From Anoplopoma fimbria (taxonomy: Eukaryota > Chordata > Actinopteri > Perciformes > Anoplopomatidae), in NCBI RefSeq assembly GCF_027596085.1, contig NW_026553227.1, forward strand, positions 1 to 64,000: DNA of 64,000 nucleotides. Reading direction: 5' to 3'. Below the pieces are notes generated by a model that was not told where the DNA came from, searched no databases, and saw only the letters and a program-made list of their open reading frames with translations. Positions within the stretch are counted from its first letter, which is position 1, and each line of letters opens with the position of its first letter. The position numbers were made by a program, and so were the translations under genes. Of this stretch, positions 36,660 to 49,049 are shown one piece after another.

Positions 36660-37355
36660 TGAGAGGCAGGAAGGAGAAAGAAAGAGTTTGAAAGAGAGAA
36701 AGTGACATGAAAGAAGGTATTCTTTAAACCTCAGGGCTCCATCTTTGTGTCTCCATGGTGTTTGATGGCCTCAGGAAAGGCAGCCACTGTGTCAGCAATA
36801 GAAATGTGAAGCATTTGGCTGAAGAGTGGAGAGCAGGATCACTTTGGATTTGGCTTAATCTGCTTCATGTTTTCACACAGAGCAGCACATTGGGGAATTT
36901 AAACTGGCAAGGAGCCAACCTGTCTACCTGTTATCACAGTGTGTATCACAATACAACGTCCACAAATACACTGATGTTACTAAGACAACGACTAGCAGAT
37001 ATATGACAACATATCCAAAAGAATAATATTTCAGCAACATGTTTAATCTATTTATGACTTTATAATGCCAATATCCAAATTATGAATTGCAATGTACATG
37101 TATTATATGAACCTTAGGAATAAAACTACTAATGTAACTGTGAAGAAAACTATGTTGCAATTAAGACACACACATTCATACATTTAGACAGATTGTGTAT
37201 GACTGTGGCAGACACACTGCACACAGGTTGATCCTGAGATGTGTCTCATTTGGCATTTCCTATTCTAGAGGGAAATGGGCTGAACCAGACATTTCTGCAG
37301 CACACACACTGAATACAAAAGAAGTCTCTGCTGCTTGAAACGCACGCAAGGTTAC
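36660..37355. other. Non-coding stretch, no gene seen
   Basis: Purine-rich around 36670-36720. An 83-codon frame (36755-37006) has no recognisable signature. Confidence 0.45.
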
Positions 37356-37360
37356 ACTGC

Positions 37361-37403
<43 letters not shown>

Positions 37404-37405
37404 AG
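37361..37405 (+). repeat. (GAAA)n tetranucleotide microsatellite
   Basis: About eleven AGAA/GAAA units without interruption. The Lys/Glu-rich frame across it is a repeat artefact. Confidence 0.97.
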
Positions 37406-37409
37406 CTGT

Positions 37410-39095
37410 ACCAGAGCACTGGCATTATTATTTTACGGTGTAGACCAGTGGGAGTCCTCCCAGAATGATTTATTCCACCAGCTGCTCACAAGAATGTGCC
37501 TTACTCTCTTTAGGAGTTTCAAATGGCCAACTGCTTTTTCTATGCTGGTCTTACACACAGCCAAACTGAAATAAATGATGTTGATAGCATCAAAATAAGC
37601 ATTGCTGTCACTGTATGTCTTTGAGTTTGAGGACCCCTGTGGAGCATTGTCTGGAGAGACAAATGAGAACTTTATAACAAGCTGTGACAAATGGATCAGT
37701 GAAATGTTGAATAATGGGTTGTTTGTGTTGGACTCATTTTAAAGATAATAAGTCATGTTCAACTGGCTCTGATGTGTGCCTCCATTTGTTTTTTTTAATT
37801 CAACCTCAAACCAGAACTAGCTGTCCTTGAGACAACAAGGACAATTGGATGTAAAGTTTGCTGCCTGCTCTGACATTGCTTCACTTTACTGATGATTTAC
37901 TTGAGACTCCTGCTGTTGTCTCCCCAAGCAAGGCACCAAACGTAATAGCTTTAGTAAACATCCAGCTGAGGAGATTAATAACTTTATTCAAATTCAAACT
38001 GTGGTGATCAGCCTCAGGTAAGGGCATCTGTGGTGGGCAAACAGTAAATGAGGAGAGCTGAGGAAAACAACAGCTTCATTAACCTACAAAACAAACACTA
38101 CATTCTCAGAGTATAAGGAACCCAGACTGTAATACAGCTCTCTTTATCCAGATGCAGATTGTTGCACCTTCAAAGCTGGTGTGAAACCAGACTTCATCAG
38201 TGCTGAACCAGCAGATTGTGTTTACAAATGATCTTCACTGAGTTTAACAGACACTTTATGAATTCATGACACTTCACACTATCAACATGCACACAGACGC
38301 TAACAGTTCAGAGCTGCTTTGAACCGGTTTGACTTCATGAGAAGAGAACATCACACGATGTAAACAGCCTGTTAGCCTCCATCTGTATCCACAAACAGAT
38401 GTAGGAGATCCCACAGACACAATCATGTCACTAACCGCAATGATGCTGAGCATACAAACACAACTCATTAGTACAAGAAGAGGACATGGTTTACCTGCAT
38501 TTCAGGATGCACAGAGGAAGATCCAGGATGAAGGAGTTCAGGAGACATAAAAACAGAAGAGGGAGAAAAAGAAAAATAGAATAAATAGAGAAACAAAGAC
38601 ACTCATGCAGAACCAAAGTAAGGTCATTGCAGTAAACGAAACAAGTTTTGCTTTACGACACGCATCGAGATAAATGAAAAAGTTGTTGTCGAGCTGTTTG
38701 TACAATAGTGTTGGAAAGATAATCACACTCCTTACGTACCACCTGGATATCTGTTTCAACTTCCATTCCCAGAATTAGATAATAAAGTGTCACTTTTACT
38801 TTCTCCATCAGCACTCTGCCTTCCTACATCTCCTCTGCAGACGACAGGTGTGACTGTTGTTTGAAGGTGTGTTTTGGCAGCTCATATGTTAACTTTCAGA
38901 AACAGAAACTCTGAGCTAATCCTAAAATGAGGGAATCATCACACATCATGTAGTGTATGAGAGATGTGGAGTGATACAGTGCTCATCAAGAATGAATATT
39001 TAGCAGCAGATTTTTTTTTTTAAATGCTCCAGGGGGAAGATCTGATGGTAGCAGTATCAGCGTGGAGAATAAGTGAAACCGTCTCAGCAGGAGGA
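37410..39095. other. Non-coding stretch, no gene seen
   Basis: Open frames on both strands (37335-37690, 38274-38468, 38538-38759) lack recognisable protein features. Nothing else definable. Confidence 0.45.
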
Positions 39096-39099
39096 CTTT

Positions 39100-39310
39100 A
39101 TGCAGCATGCTGCGCTCAATCCACACAGATCTGCAGAACTGAACTGCTGGAAACAACCAGAGCGAGAAGCCAGAGATGATTTGCATTTACAGTAGGAGGG
39201 GCTCAGTTTGACAGGAAGAGAAAGCTGACAGTAATCAGAGCTGAGACACGACAGATGTTCACCAGCTCAGAATGACCACTACAGATGAGCAACACAGCTG
39301 GATATAACAT
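39100..39310 (+). repeat. Module G, copy 1
   Basis: It aligns with 57222-57435 in the same orientation, about 18.1 kb away. Shared blocks are CATGC(T/A)GC, AGATCTGC/TGATCTGC, CTGCTG..A..CAACCAGAG, GA(G/T)GA, CATTTACAGTA(G/A)GAG, CAGCTCAG(A/C)ATGA and ACAGCTG. No shared coding frame. Confidence 0.6.
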
Positions 39311-39319
39311 GGAGAACAC

Positions 39320-40795
39320 ACAATCACTGTTTTAAGTCAGTCAGAGAGTTTATTTTAATTCCAAAATGGTAGAAAAGATCAGGTGAAGCTAAGATGTAAA
39401 AAAAAAAGAGAAGAGACACACAGTCTATGTGTTTAAAACAGAAGATAAAGAGGCGTCTTTGGGACAGGGTGAAGGCTGCTGATCTCTCATCGGCTACAGT
39501 GCTTCATATTCCACTCACCCAATTTGTCAGTGTCCAAAAATTATTTTCATTTTCAAAATGGACATTTAAATATTTTTTGAATGGATATCAAGTTACTCCA
39601 AAAGAACCTGCATTATACAAAAGTATCCAATCACCTCATTAGGCCATGTGTTTATGATTCAGCTTCACTAAAATCATCTCAACTCTAAAAGGCAGTGAAA
39701 AAGAAATTCTAAATTCTATCATGTTTCATCCGTCGGTAGATACAAAACTCATTCCTTCTTGACAGTCGATACAAAAAAGTGAAACATTCTTTGGCAAAGA
39801 AAAAGACTTCAGCTCAATTAATTCAAAAATCAATCTGACAGATTAAAAGAAAAAAGCTGGTGAGCTTGAATTACCTATAATAATCATGTGATTTTGCGAA
39901 GTGCACAAAAAAAAACCTTCAAAGCTTGAATTCCACAGTTAATATTTTCAAATGATGTTTATCAGTAAAGACATAGTTTGTAGGCTGTCAAAAGATTAAA
40001 AAAAAGCAAGAAGAGAAAACACTGGATTTTTTTTACCCTAAAAGTTTTAAAGGCATAGTGTACAACTGAATAAATATGTAACTTTGACATTTGCCAGTTT
40101 TTTTTCAAAGCTTATGATATTGGCTGTTGTTTTCTTGTTGAACATGAGGTTGAACAGAAAAGTCCTCTGACGCTTAATTCTTAGCACCTCAGTGGAGCTA
40201 CAAGGTGAATAAACGGGTCAATTTCTGTGAGAAAGGGTCTCCAAAAGTGTGAATGGGCCACGAACCTCTTCGTTTCCTGGAGTCAGTTTACTGGCTTTAT
40301 TTCTTCACACTCATGGAGGTCTCGTGTTTAGATGCTCTATGAAAACGGTCCCGGAGAAAGGTTACACTTTGTTTTGAAAGGTTCAAGATGAAGGTCAGAT
40401 TTTGTGTTCAGTCTGCTAAATGCCAACTGACTAGCAGCCAGTAAGACTTGAGATGTTCAGGAAACACAGTCTGGAGGACTCATTTAATGGTGCTGGTACA
40501 ATATTGGTTTATAAAAATGTGCGTACTAGTCAGAGAGTTCCTGGTAATTATGGTGTTTAAATGTATGTGTAATTTTATTGTTCCATAAGCTGGAGGTATA
40601 ATACTCAGTGACCAGGTGCCAACAGATGGACGGACAGACAGATATATAGATTAATTTATACAGAAACACAGAAAACAGACACTATTACTTATTTTACTGT
40701 TGGTAACTTCAAAGTAATATCTACTTTATATTCAAGTTCTACTTTGATCTCATCATAATAACTGCCTACAGCAATGACATGAAGTCATTTGCTCA
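39320..40795. other. Non-coding stretch, no gene seen
   Basis: Several short A and T runs at 39400-40110. No gene or module recognised. Confidence 0.45.
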
Positions 40796-40799
40796 TGCT

Positions 40800-40930
40800 G
40801 CTTTTGAAGATGATGCTTCTGGTATAACAAGGTTGGTGGTTCAAACCCAGGGTGCTCCCGGGCGCTTCCGGGATGGGTTAAATGCAGAAAATAATTTCCC
40901 CATGTCTTTATTATAAATGGGTGACAGTAA
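40800..40930 (+). mobile_element. tRNA-derived SINE-like fragment
   Basis: It contains a B-box-like word GGTTCAAACCC at 40838-40848, in the context AACAAGGTTGGTGGTTCAAA typical of a tRNA T-arm. A GGATGGGTTAAATGCAGAAA word and AATAATTTCCCC follow, a motif I associate with abundant teleost tRNA-derived SINEs, and then TGACAGTAAA, which resembles their 3' ends. The A box and the 5' end of the tRNA part are degenerate, so this is a decayed retroposon and not a functional tRNA gene. Confidence 0.6.
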
Positions 40931-40934
40931 ACAT

Positions 40935-42145
40935 TGACAGGGACGAGAGGAGAAGGGCAGCAAAGAGGACATGCAGTGTTCTTTGTATCCGGTAAACATT
41001 ATGAACTGGTCCTTTATAACTTCTCCACCATGTATGCTTCACAGACAGGAGACCAACTCTGTGTGTTCTGCTCCTCTCATTAACAAGCAAACATCCAACC
41101 ATGTCACCAGTAGTGTGAAAGGTCAGCTCATCCATCACTACTGGGTTCACCAATGTCACTGTTGTTCTTCTTTGTTGTTTTAGAGAATCTGTGCATGTGA
41201 AACAGATGGGCTCTGTCATATTCATAAGGTCAGTGTTTTAATATAACCAGCCTGAGGACATCAGATGGTTTTGCTTTGACATCTTGAGTCAATCCTCAGT
41301 CAGTTTTATTTTATTTTTGTTCCTCAGCAGAACATGTAGCTATTCTTAGCTGTCTGCTGGAAACAGTTACAGTTTTATATTGATGGGGATCAATGAGAGT
41401 GTTGACACCCCCAAACATGCAGATGAAAACATGAAGAATTCACTGGTGGAGACTAAAAGCCATGAAAAGCTGCAGGTTAATGTAATTAGCTTTACGTCAG
41501 TTTCTCACTGAAAATAGTGATAAAAAGAGGAGGAGAAAGAAGACTGCATAAGTATGTGATAATATAACTAGTATTAGTAATACCATTTTACTATTACAAC
41601 ACACTTAAGAATACAAATGAATATGTGTGGAAAGACAAAGAATCTGAGGTAAAAAGCAGTGATGACAAACATGTTTTTTCTTTCTTTTTAGTTCAAGGAC
41701 AAGTGCGCAAACCAAAACCTCCTGGGAGGCTGATCCAGAGTGTGTGGGTGTATGAATTTAATGCATCATCATAGCAGGCTTAAGTACTGAAGTGAGCAAC
41801 AGTTCATGAAGGCTGTTTTTTTGAATAATTAAGAGACAGTTAATTACATTTATGGCTTACAAGTTAATTGCCATACAATATGTTCACTAAAGCTCTACTC
41901 TCCCCGTTAATATACAGATCAATGACATATGAGGTCTGAGAGAGCAGCCAGAGCTCTAGCTGAGGACTTTGATATGCAGACAAGAGAGGAGGAGGAAGAT
42001 GAGAAGCAAAGATCAAACACCAAACATTGGTACTCTCCTCACACCAACTGATAGTGAAACTGAGATCATCAATACAGTCACCTCAGTGTTGGTTTAGATC
42101 CCTCTTCATTTTTATATAAAAAAAAAGTAAATATACATTTATAGA
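40935..42145. other. Non-coding stretch, no gene seen
   Basis: Overlapping frames on opposite strands at 40911-41225 (-, 104 codons) and 40971-41183 (+) have no recognisable protein. Otherwise nothing definable. Confidence 0.45.
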
Positions 42146-42149
42146 AGTG

Positions 42150-42430
42150 TTGGTCTAAACCTGCTGCTGTCTCCCTCCACTGCTCTGTGATGAGACTAGA
42201 CTCCATTCCAACTCATTCTTCTCTCTTTACAGATTTAAAGCCACAGAGCAGCTGCTGTTGTGTTTTATTGGTTGTTATCAGCCTCATCCCCTGCAGCAGG
42301 AGTCACACCACATCTCTCAGAAATGTCACTCCTTTTCCAAAGACACTCAATAAAGGGATGTGATGAGGCTCTGTGCTGGGATTGATATCTGTCTCTAAGG
42401 CTGGATGGGTTGACATTTAGCAGGAAGTTA
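42150..42430 (+). repeat. Module A, copy 2
   Basis: It matches A1 and A3: CCTGCTGCTGTCTCCCTCCA, CTGCTCTGTGATGAGA, a TTCTCTCTTTACAG tract, TTAAAGCCACAGAGCAGCTG, TTTTATTGGTTGTTATCAGC, CCCTGCAGCAGGAGTCACAC, GGGATTGATAT and GGGTTGACATTTA. Alignment with A1 continues weakly to about 42560. Confidence 0.75.
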
Positions 42431-42439
42431 TATCCTCTC

Positions 42440-45400
42440 TATTGAATCTCAGTATACTGTAATCCTTTGAATGACATCAGTGTGTGAGTGTCTGTGGCAA
42501 ATGTTTGAGCCATAATCTCACTTTGTGGAGGATTTGAGCTATATTGATATTAAAAATGGAGTGTTTAAGGAGCTGTGGGTTATGAGGGAATAAAACACAA
42601 GAAAATCAGATACTACGACAGTATGGTCCTGAAGACACAGTCGCTTTCCATGAACAATAATGAAACAGCAGGAAAACATTTTTCCCATTGTTACTATCCA
42701 GAGGGCTCCATGTTACTTTAAAGGGAGCTGTTCTTCTTGATGATGTAGAGTCTTGAATAAAGTGTGGGAAGAGTGAGGCTCACATCTCTGAGCTCATTAT
42801 GAAGTCAAGAGTGGTACAGCTAGAGCTCTTTACTCTCCTGCAGTCTAACGGGATTGTAACTTCAGCTGCTTTGAATACCAAACATATAATAATGAACTAC
42901 ATACTACATGTGCAGTATGCACATTCCAATGTCTCTGTGCTCAGAGAATCCAGTAAGTTTGGAAGGTTTTGCCTCATCTGCAAAAGAAAAACTAGCAGAA
43001 CAGTGAGACCCTACAAGTGGGGTTCTGGGTGGAGGCATCTTCATGTCTGCCTGGAACACATGAGTGGCCAAGAAGAAGGATGAAAACTCTCACTGTTTTA
43101 AGTACAAAGGCTTTTTGTAAAGAGAGAATGGTTGAATGATAGTGGCAGCTTCTGTTATTTATGGCAGAAATGTGTCACTCTGCATCCAGAAAGGGGCCTA
43201 ATTATAGAAAAGCAGCAGATTATAGTGAAGTTATCCAGCTTTGGATGAGAGCTGCTGCTCTCTACTCACCAGTCAGGGTTGGGCTGCAGCGTCTCATCAA
43301 ACACTTTGATTTGTAGTTTCCAAGAAGCAGAGGGAGTTCTTTATGAAATGAGCTGTGAAATGAGCTGCAGGACACAGCTGATGCCACACTCTTCATGAAC
43401 TATTGAATAAAACATGTATTTATATTGTATGTGTTTTTGTTGCTATGGTTTCTTTCTGATTACAGGTGGAAGTAAAAACTTTTGTTTTGGTCATTTCGAC
43501 TCATACCTTTTTTTGGTTAGATTTTTAAAAGATGTTTATTAGAACTGAGCTTTTTAAATCAAGATATATTACAATAATTTCCAACATTGTCAATGTTGAT
43601 TGATTTTACCTTTTCTGCCATTTTTTTACCTCTCTGTGGTGTCTTTCTATAATACTGTAACTGGATATCCATTAGACAGCCTTAATGTGTGGGAGGTACA
43701 GCATGAAGTCGCTGAATTATTTAGGAGACATAATTGAAGTGCAATGACTGTGTCACTGGTCTTTCACTCTTATTGAATATAAATCTAGCACTAGGGTTAT
43801 AGATTGTGCTAAAATGACTGATATGTTGCCGAAAAAGGAACACATATGATATTGATTCACATTGACTTTCAATACTCTTTCACATATAACTATGTCCATG
43901 ATCTTTACAAAATGTACTTACGACAGGTAGGAGTACTTTCATGGTAACTTTGCCAAGGCCTCAGAAGAGAGTGTGTGTTCTGTGTGTTCAGACAGATGGA
44001 GATGAATGGTGAAGCCTGGGGAGAACTAGTCAGGAGGGGCTCAGCATGTTCTCTCTCCCCCTGTGCAGTGAAGACATAGTGGGGCTGGGAACTCATAACA
44101 GTTGGATAGAAACAGAACTCTACAATATATAAAGAGTAAAGTTCTCTTGCCAGAGGGTCCAGTTCTCCCTCGCTGAGTCAGGACTTAAAGAGACGAGACA
44201 AACGATTAAAACTCACTTTCCTGTCACCTTGAGATTCATTGATCATCATGGAGAGCAGAAAACAAATGTTTAAACCTTAATTATAAAGCATCACACCAGT
44301 GATTGTTTTCCCTTGTGATTCCTACATCTTTCATGTGTTTTAACACAACATTATTCACAGCTTCAAAGTAACCCTACTATGGTAAAACTAAAGTATTATT
44401 CAAGTATCAAAGACTTTTCCTCTGATGTACGTTTCATTGATACATAACAGCAATTATAATTTCCTCCAATTTCTGCAGATGAAATTCAAAATCCTTACCA
44501 AACAGTTGGAGTGACACATTGAGACATTCCATTTCTGTCTGCACAAGAAACACACGCAGACGATGGAAAACATACCATGTATGTCCTAGAATATGAATTT
44601 GACCATTGAAATGATGGAACATTTTATGATTAAGAATACAAAAATATATGTTTGTTTGTATAATGTGTGTGTGTGGGGGTGCATTCAGATTCTTCTGCTA
44701 CATTATTTTCATAAACCGTTCACTGGTCAGAGAGACCGATAATGTTTTCAGTAAATTAGAGACACAGAGTAGAAACAGCTGTCATTCTGTGTACACATAT
44801 TCACAGATAATGATATTTGGAGATGGGGTGAAATAGCTTGAGAGGAATATTGTATTGATAGGTCCGTGTTCCTCCCGTTTGCTCACTACATTATAGCTTC
44901 TTCATGGACCATTGAACCTTTGTAATAACCAACACTGGAGGTCTCACATCATCAGTGTGGGCAGCCATAAAGGCCGACATGAAAATATGTCATATTTTTA
45001 ACCAAGCCTTTCATATTTCCCTCTCTACGAGAACAAAGCACACCCAGAAGTCTCACCAATCAACTGTGAAGTCTGCAGCCTCTATTTTCAGCATTAAATA
45101 GGCATATAGAGAAAGTGAGTTTGGGATTAGGGAGGGATTGTTTGGGTAAAGTTATGAAGAACATTACGTTTTATACATTTCTGCTCACTGAATGTGGCAA
45201 CAGCACAAACTGGAGACTTTGTTAAGACAAGGTGAGGGTCAGGTGACTAGACAATAATGTGAAGGTTTTGATAGAAACTATAAAAAGAAAGTTTTTTCAA
45301 TATTTGATTTATTCTAATGTAATTCATGATTTACATGACAGGCTGCTGTCTTAAAAACAACAGTGTAGAGTCCAGATGGGTTTTAGGATTCACTGCTGAT

Positions 45401-46910
45401 GGCGGCTGCTCATCATCATTTGTCAGATAAACGACATGTCTTGAAATTAAAAGAGAGCCTCAATGTCACTGTGAATGAAGTCACAGTAAAACGGTGAAAC
45501 ATTGCAAATGTTTTCATCCTTCAATCTTAATCTACTGCTGTCAGAAAGTTGAAATGCTCCCATTTTGTCAAAACATATTAAATGCCTTTTGGAAGTCAGC
45601 GTTCATAATTATATCTGATTGTTATTATGCATATTAGGTTGTGAGGAGCATAGTGGAATATTACCTGTCATCAAATGTATAAAAATAAATTGAAAGTATG
45701 CCAGAAGAGATTAAAGACATTTTGTCGACCACTAAAGTGAAGCATCTCCTTCAAAGTGTTTCCATCTGCTGTCTCAGTAGAGCAGAACAGGTTGTTGTGT
45801 TACTAAACTGAGCAGGAAAATGGATGTGTTGTTGATGGAGTCACAGATGTGTTGGTACTAAACCAGCTGTGTGTGTTGTGTGTGTGTGTGTGTGTCAGTA
45901 TCGGTTTGTCCAGATAATGTCAAAGTTCATCCAGACATCTCCTTCAATGTCTTTAGAACAGCAGAGATAGACAGAGTATGTGTTATCAAATAAAGAACTT
46001 TGACCAGAATAAATGGTAGAAAGACACAGGGTGATGTCTTGAGTCAAATACTGAGAGAGACAAAGTGTGTGGGTGAATGAGGTCTGGAGGTCCTCTCACA
46101 TAATATTGATTGTTCAACATAATATGACACAGATATTGTATGTAATCTCTGAGCCGACCTCAGAGTCACAGCCTCTGCTCTCTATGAAGAATCAAACAAG
46201 CAGACTGTACCAGCCACCTCCAGGCATCCCAAAGAGGAGGATTAGATGCTGAAAAGATACATTTTACAGTAACAACACTTGTATAAGGTTATTTAAGTTC
46301 AGTGTACAAATACTGCATGTTGGGAAAGTAATGAACACAAGCCTGAGTGAAGCATTCATTCATCAGAGAGCTGAAGTTTGTCTCCACACTTCAACTGGTT
46401 ATCTGATTTAATCGTCTGATAATTCCACAGACAAACACCATCTTGACTATCTCCTCCATCTCAACTGTTTTCACTTATTTCACTAATTTATCAATCTCTC
46501 TAAGAAAATATGAATCCAAGATAAGAGCTTTATATTAGATGGTGTTTGTATAATTTATCCTTGTCTGAGTTTTGATCTGATCCCCTGTCAGTATGAATGA
46601 ACACAGGACAGGTGTTCTAGTGGATGACTGAACCAATAGAAGAGTGAGATGTGTGATTGACAGGCAGAGTAATACCAGAGCTGTCAATCATTTGTTTCAA
46701 GTTGCTGCATCCACCATTCAAGTCATCCAGCAGCTCTGATGTGACTTCAGCTCATTCTGGATTACAGACATAACTGAAGTGAGGCTCACTGAGAAACACA
46801 GCCTCACTGTCTGCTGACAGACGTCTACACTGATGGAGTGGCTGTTGATAACATAAGATGATGACATCACTGTCACATGATCCTGAATGTCTGACCGGAC
46901 CAGAGTCAGC
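42440..46910. other. Long non-coding stretch, no gene seen
   Basis: About 4.5 kb without a recognisable exon or RNA. It holds a short (GT)n at 45869-45895 and open frames at 42799-43083 (+, 94 codons), 43905-44096 (-), 44434-44622 (-) and 44648-44836 (+). None shows a known domain; the 42799 frame is Cys- and Lys/Arg-rich near its end but has no recognisable zinc-finger spacing. Confidence 0.4.
45869..45895 (+). repeat. Short (GT)n tract
   Basis: An imperfect GT dinucleotide tract of about 27 bases with one TT interruption. Confidence 0.9.
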
Positions 46911-46917
46911 AGAGGAA

Positions 46918-47075
46918 AGTCAGAGCTCCATCAGCAGTGTGACGTAGACAGTCTGTGTGGAAGCTTTCAAACAGCCCACAGCCTCCATTTACTGTGATGT
47001 GTAACTGACTCTGACATAATAATTCTGCACAATGCAGAGTATGGAGACAAATGTAGAATAACAGAGACACATGTC
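46918..47075 (+). repeat. Module F, copy 2
   Basis: It matches F1 at 21466-21620: CAGAGCTCCATCAGCAGTGT, GAAGCTTTCAAACAGCCC, CCTCCATTTACTGTGATGTG, AATGCAGAGT and AACAGAGA. The distance to copy 1 is about 25.5 kb, close to the Z and D distances. Confidence 0.65.
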
Positions 47076-47160
47076 ATATAAGGAACTGACAGGTGTCACT
47101 AATAACATTAACGAGGCTCCATTTTATATTTATACACAAATATAGCAGACAGAGAGCCAG

Positions 47161-47200
47161 CATTACATTACATTATATTACATTACAGTCATTTAGCAGC
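47161..47200 (+). repeat. TTACA pentanucleotide plus CAGTCATTTAGCAG fragment
   Basis: A short imperfect CATTA repeat followed by ACAGTCATTTAGCAG, a word that begins a very common teleost interspersed repeat. Only the first part is present, so the assignment to that repeat is tentative. Confidence 0.35.
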
Positions 47201-47204
47201 ATGC

Positions 47205-47730
47205 ACACTACCTGTAACTGGGACACTGTAATTAAAGCAGCCATGATTACTGTTATTAATTACACCTGTTCTTTATCTGTCACACACAATACACAACACT
47301 GTGACCACTAGGAGAGGAGGAGAAAAAACAAGTTCATTTTAACAGTTTTAAAAATATATATATATTAAAAAAAAAGTTCTACATAATGTTTTAAAGGGAG
47401 GACATGCATTGTACATGTTTGGTAAGTATCCTCATGTAAACAATAAGTCAGTAGAAATATGAGCGTTTAGCTCTCTCTTCTCTTTGTGCAGTCAGTAAGT
47501 TACAGTCTCAGGCGGGTCGTTAGGGTCAATTTGTTGCACCTGTTGATGTGACTGCTGCACTGATTAAGAGTTGACAGTCTCCTCTGTTCATCTCCTCACT
47601 GAGCTCTGTGGAAACACATCTTATGTTTGGACTTGTTTAGTCTTGCAGCACAGAATCACACTGTACTTCAATAGTTTTTTAACCCTTCTTTGCTTGACTG
47701 ATCCTTCCAAAAAGCTATGAATTGCACAAA
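47205..47730. other. Non-coding stretch, no gene seen
   Basis: Short TA and A runs at 47350-47375. Nothing definable. Confidence 0.45.
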
Positions 47731-47734
47731 ATGT

Positions 47735-47955
47735 GTAATACCTGGAGCTAAATGAAAGATCTTCCTACATGTATTGAGTGAAACATCAGAGCTGTGGTTT
47801 AGTGTTCCACTGAAAGCAGATGGAGGAGGAGGGAATAGTAAAGAAAGAGAGCAAAGCAAGAGTTTCAAACAGAAGATGAACAGGATCCTCTGTGGTGGAG
47901 AAAAGACCAGTAGCTGATCTCTGTTAGTCAGCCATGACACTTCACAGCCTGAGGG
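47735..47955 (+). repeat. Module H, copy 1
   Basis: The best part, at about 47868-47940, aligns with 57683-57755: GAACAGGATCCTCTGTGGT, a GAAAAGACCAG block, AGCTGATC, TGTTAGT and ACAC. Weaker similarity extends upstream. The distance is about 9.85 kb, the same as between B2 and B3, so H and B moved together. Confidence 0.65.
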
Positions 47956-47959
47956 TTTC

Positions 47960-48989
47960 TCTATAAAACATGACCATCCAGTAGAAACTCTAGTCTGACA
48001 ACACAGAGCCTCACCTGTCAGCTACAACACAAGACCAACACTCTGATGGTGACAAGGCTGAAGGTATCTGCTGGGTTCTGCTCTATGGGGAGCTGGAACC
48101 TAACAAACCATTAAATAAGGGAAACAAACACTGTCAGAAACACCTGAATAATTATCAAAGTATTGCTGTAGCTTTATTGTTCCTTCTTTAAAGTCACACC
48201 TGCTTCATAAACACTCAGAACAAAACATTAAAAAAAGGGATGTTGAGACCCAACAGAGCTTCTCTTTCTGCTTGTTAAGAATCTCCTTGTGTTTTTGTAC
48301 GTAGCAGAAGAAAAGTTTCAGCAAGGGAAGTGAACTAAGCAGCCCTATGAATACACTTTTCTTCTCTCAACAAAAATCAAGAATAACAAACCCACTGAGA
48401 TATGATTGGTGCTGAAACAAACCTGTTCCAACAACATCTCATCACCTTACAGTCTAAAGTCACAGAGGATCTTTTACTCACACTGACCTTCATTTAACAC
48501 TTAAACACAGAGGAAACTGACACAGATTTTAATGAGAACAAAACTTCTCTGAGAGGAAGAGCTAAACAGATGTGGAAGACATCATTCATTTCCACTAATG
48601 TTTGTAAGACGACTGCAGTGATCTGAGCTCAGGCTGCTGGTTGAGTCATTACAGACTCTGTTTCTGCCCAGTGCTCAGAGGAAATGACAGACTCTGTGTT
48701 CATTTCACAGTTCAGACTCCAAATATCCTTTTTCCTGTTTGAGGCAAAGGACACAGTCAGACACAAAGAGACATCAGACCCAGACAGAGACATTAGACTG
48801 ATAGAGGCATTATCATCAACAAGTATTAGAGCCATACATAACCTTTATCTGCTGGGTATGCAGATTATTACAGTCAGACCTTAAATAGACTAAAGTACTT
48901 TAAACTGAATGTCTAATATGATGAAGAGAAAAAAAGAGAAGAACTATTTACTCCAATCTTAATGTACATATAACGTTTGAAATAATGGC

Positions 48990-48990
<1 letters not shown>
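47960..48990. other. Non-coding stretch, no gene seen
   Basis: Overlapping opposite-strand frames at 48629-48884 have no recognisable protein. Nothing else definable. Confidence 0.45.

Positions 48991-48993
<3 letters not shown>

Positions 48994-49046
<53 letters not shown>
48994..49046 (+). repeat. (GT)26 microsatellite
   Basis: Pure GT dinucleotide array of 53 bp. The poly-Val/Cys and Thr/His frames over it are artefacts. Confidence 0.98.
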
Positions 49047-49047
<1 letters not shown>

Positions 49048-49049
49048 AT

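Noticed and set aside
40838..40848. tRNA B box suggesting a functional tRNA gene.
   Set aside because: There is no intact A box, acceptor stem or anticodon arm, and downstream words fit a SINE.
42799..43083. 94-codon frame with several Cys, Lys and Arg near its end (CLICKRK) suggestive of a zinc-binding domain.
   Set aside because: Cys/His spacing fits no zinc-finger family I know, and there is no supporting context.
44794..44836. An IFGDG stretch (FGxG-like) that recalls a T-cell receptor or immunoglobulin J segment.
   Set aside because: There is no heptamer-spacer-nonamer recombination signal upstream at 12 or 23 bases, the frame ends almost at once, and there are no V or C segments in the window.
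45580..45640. Possible third copy of module Z (GCCTTTTGGAAG and ATTATATCTGATTGTT).
   Set aside because: The similarity is limited to short AT-rich words and is not better than expected by chance.
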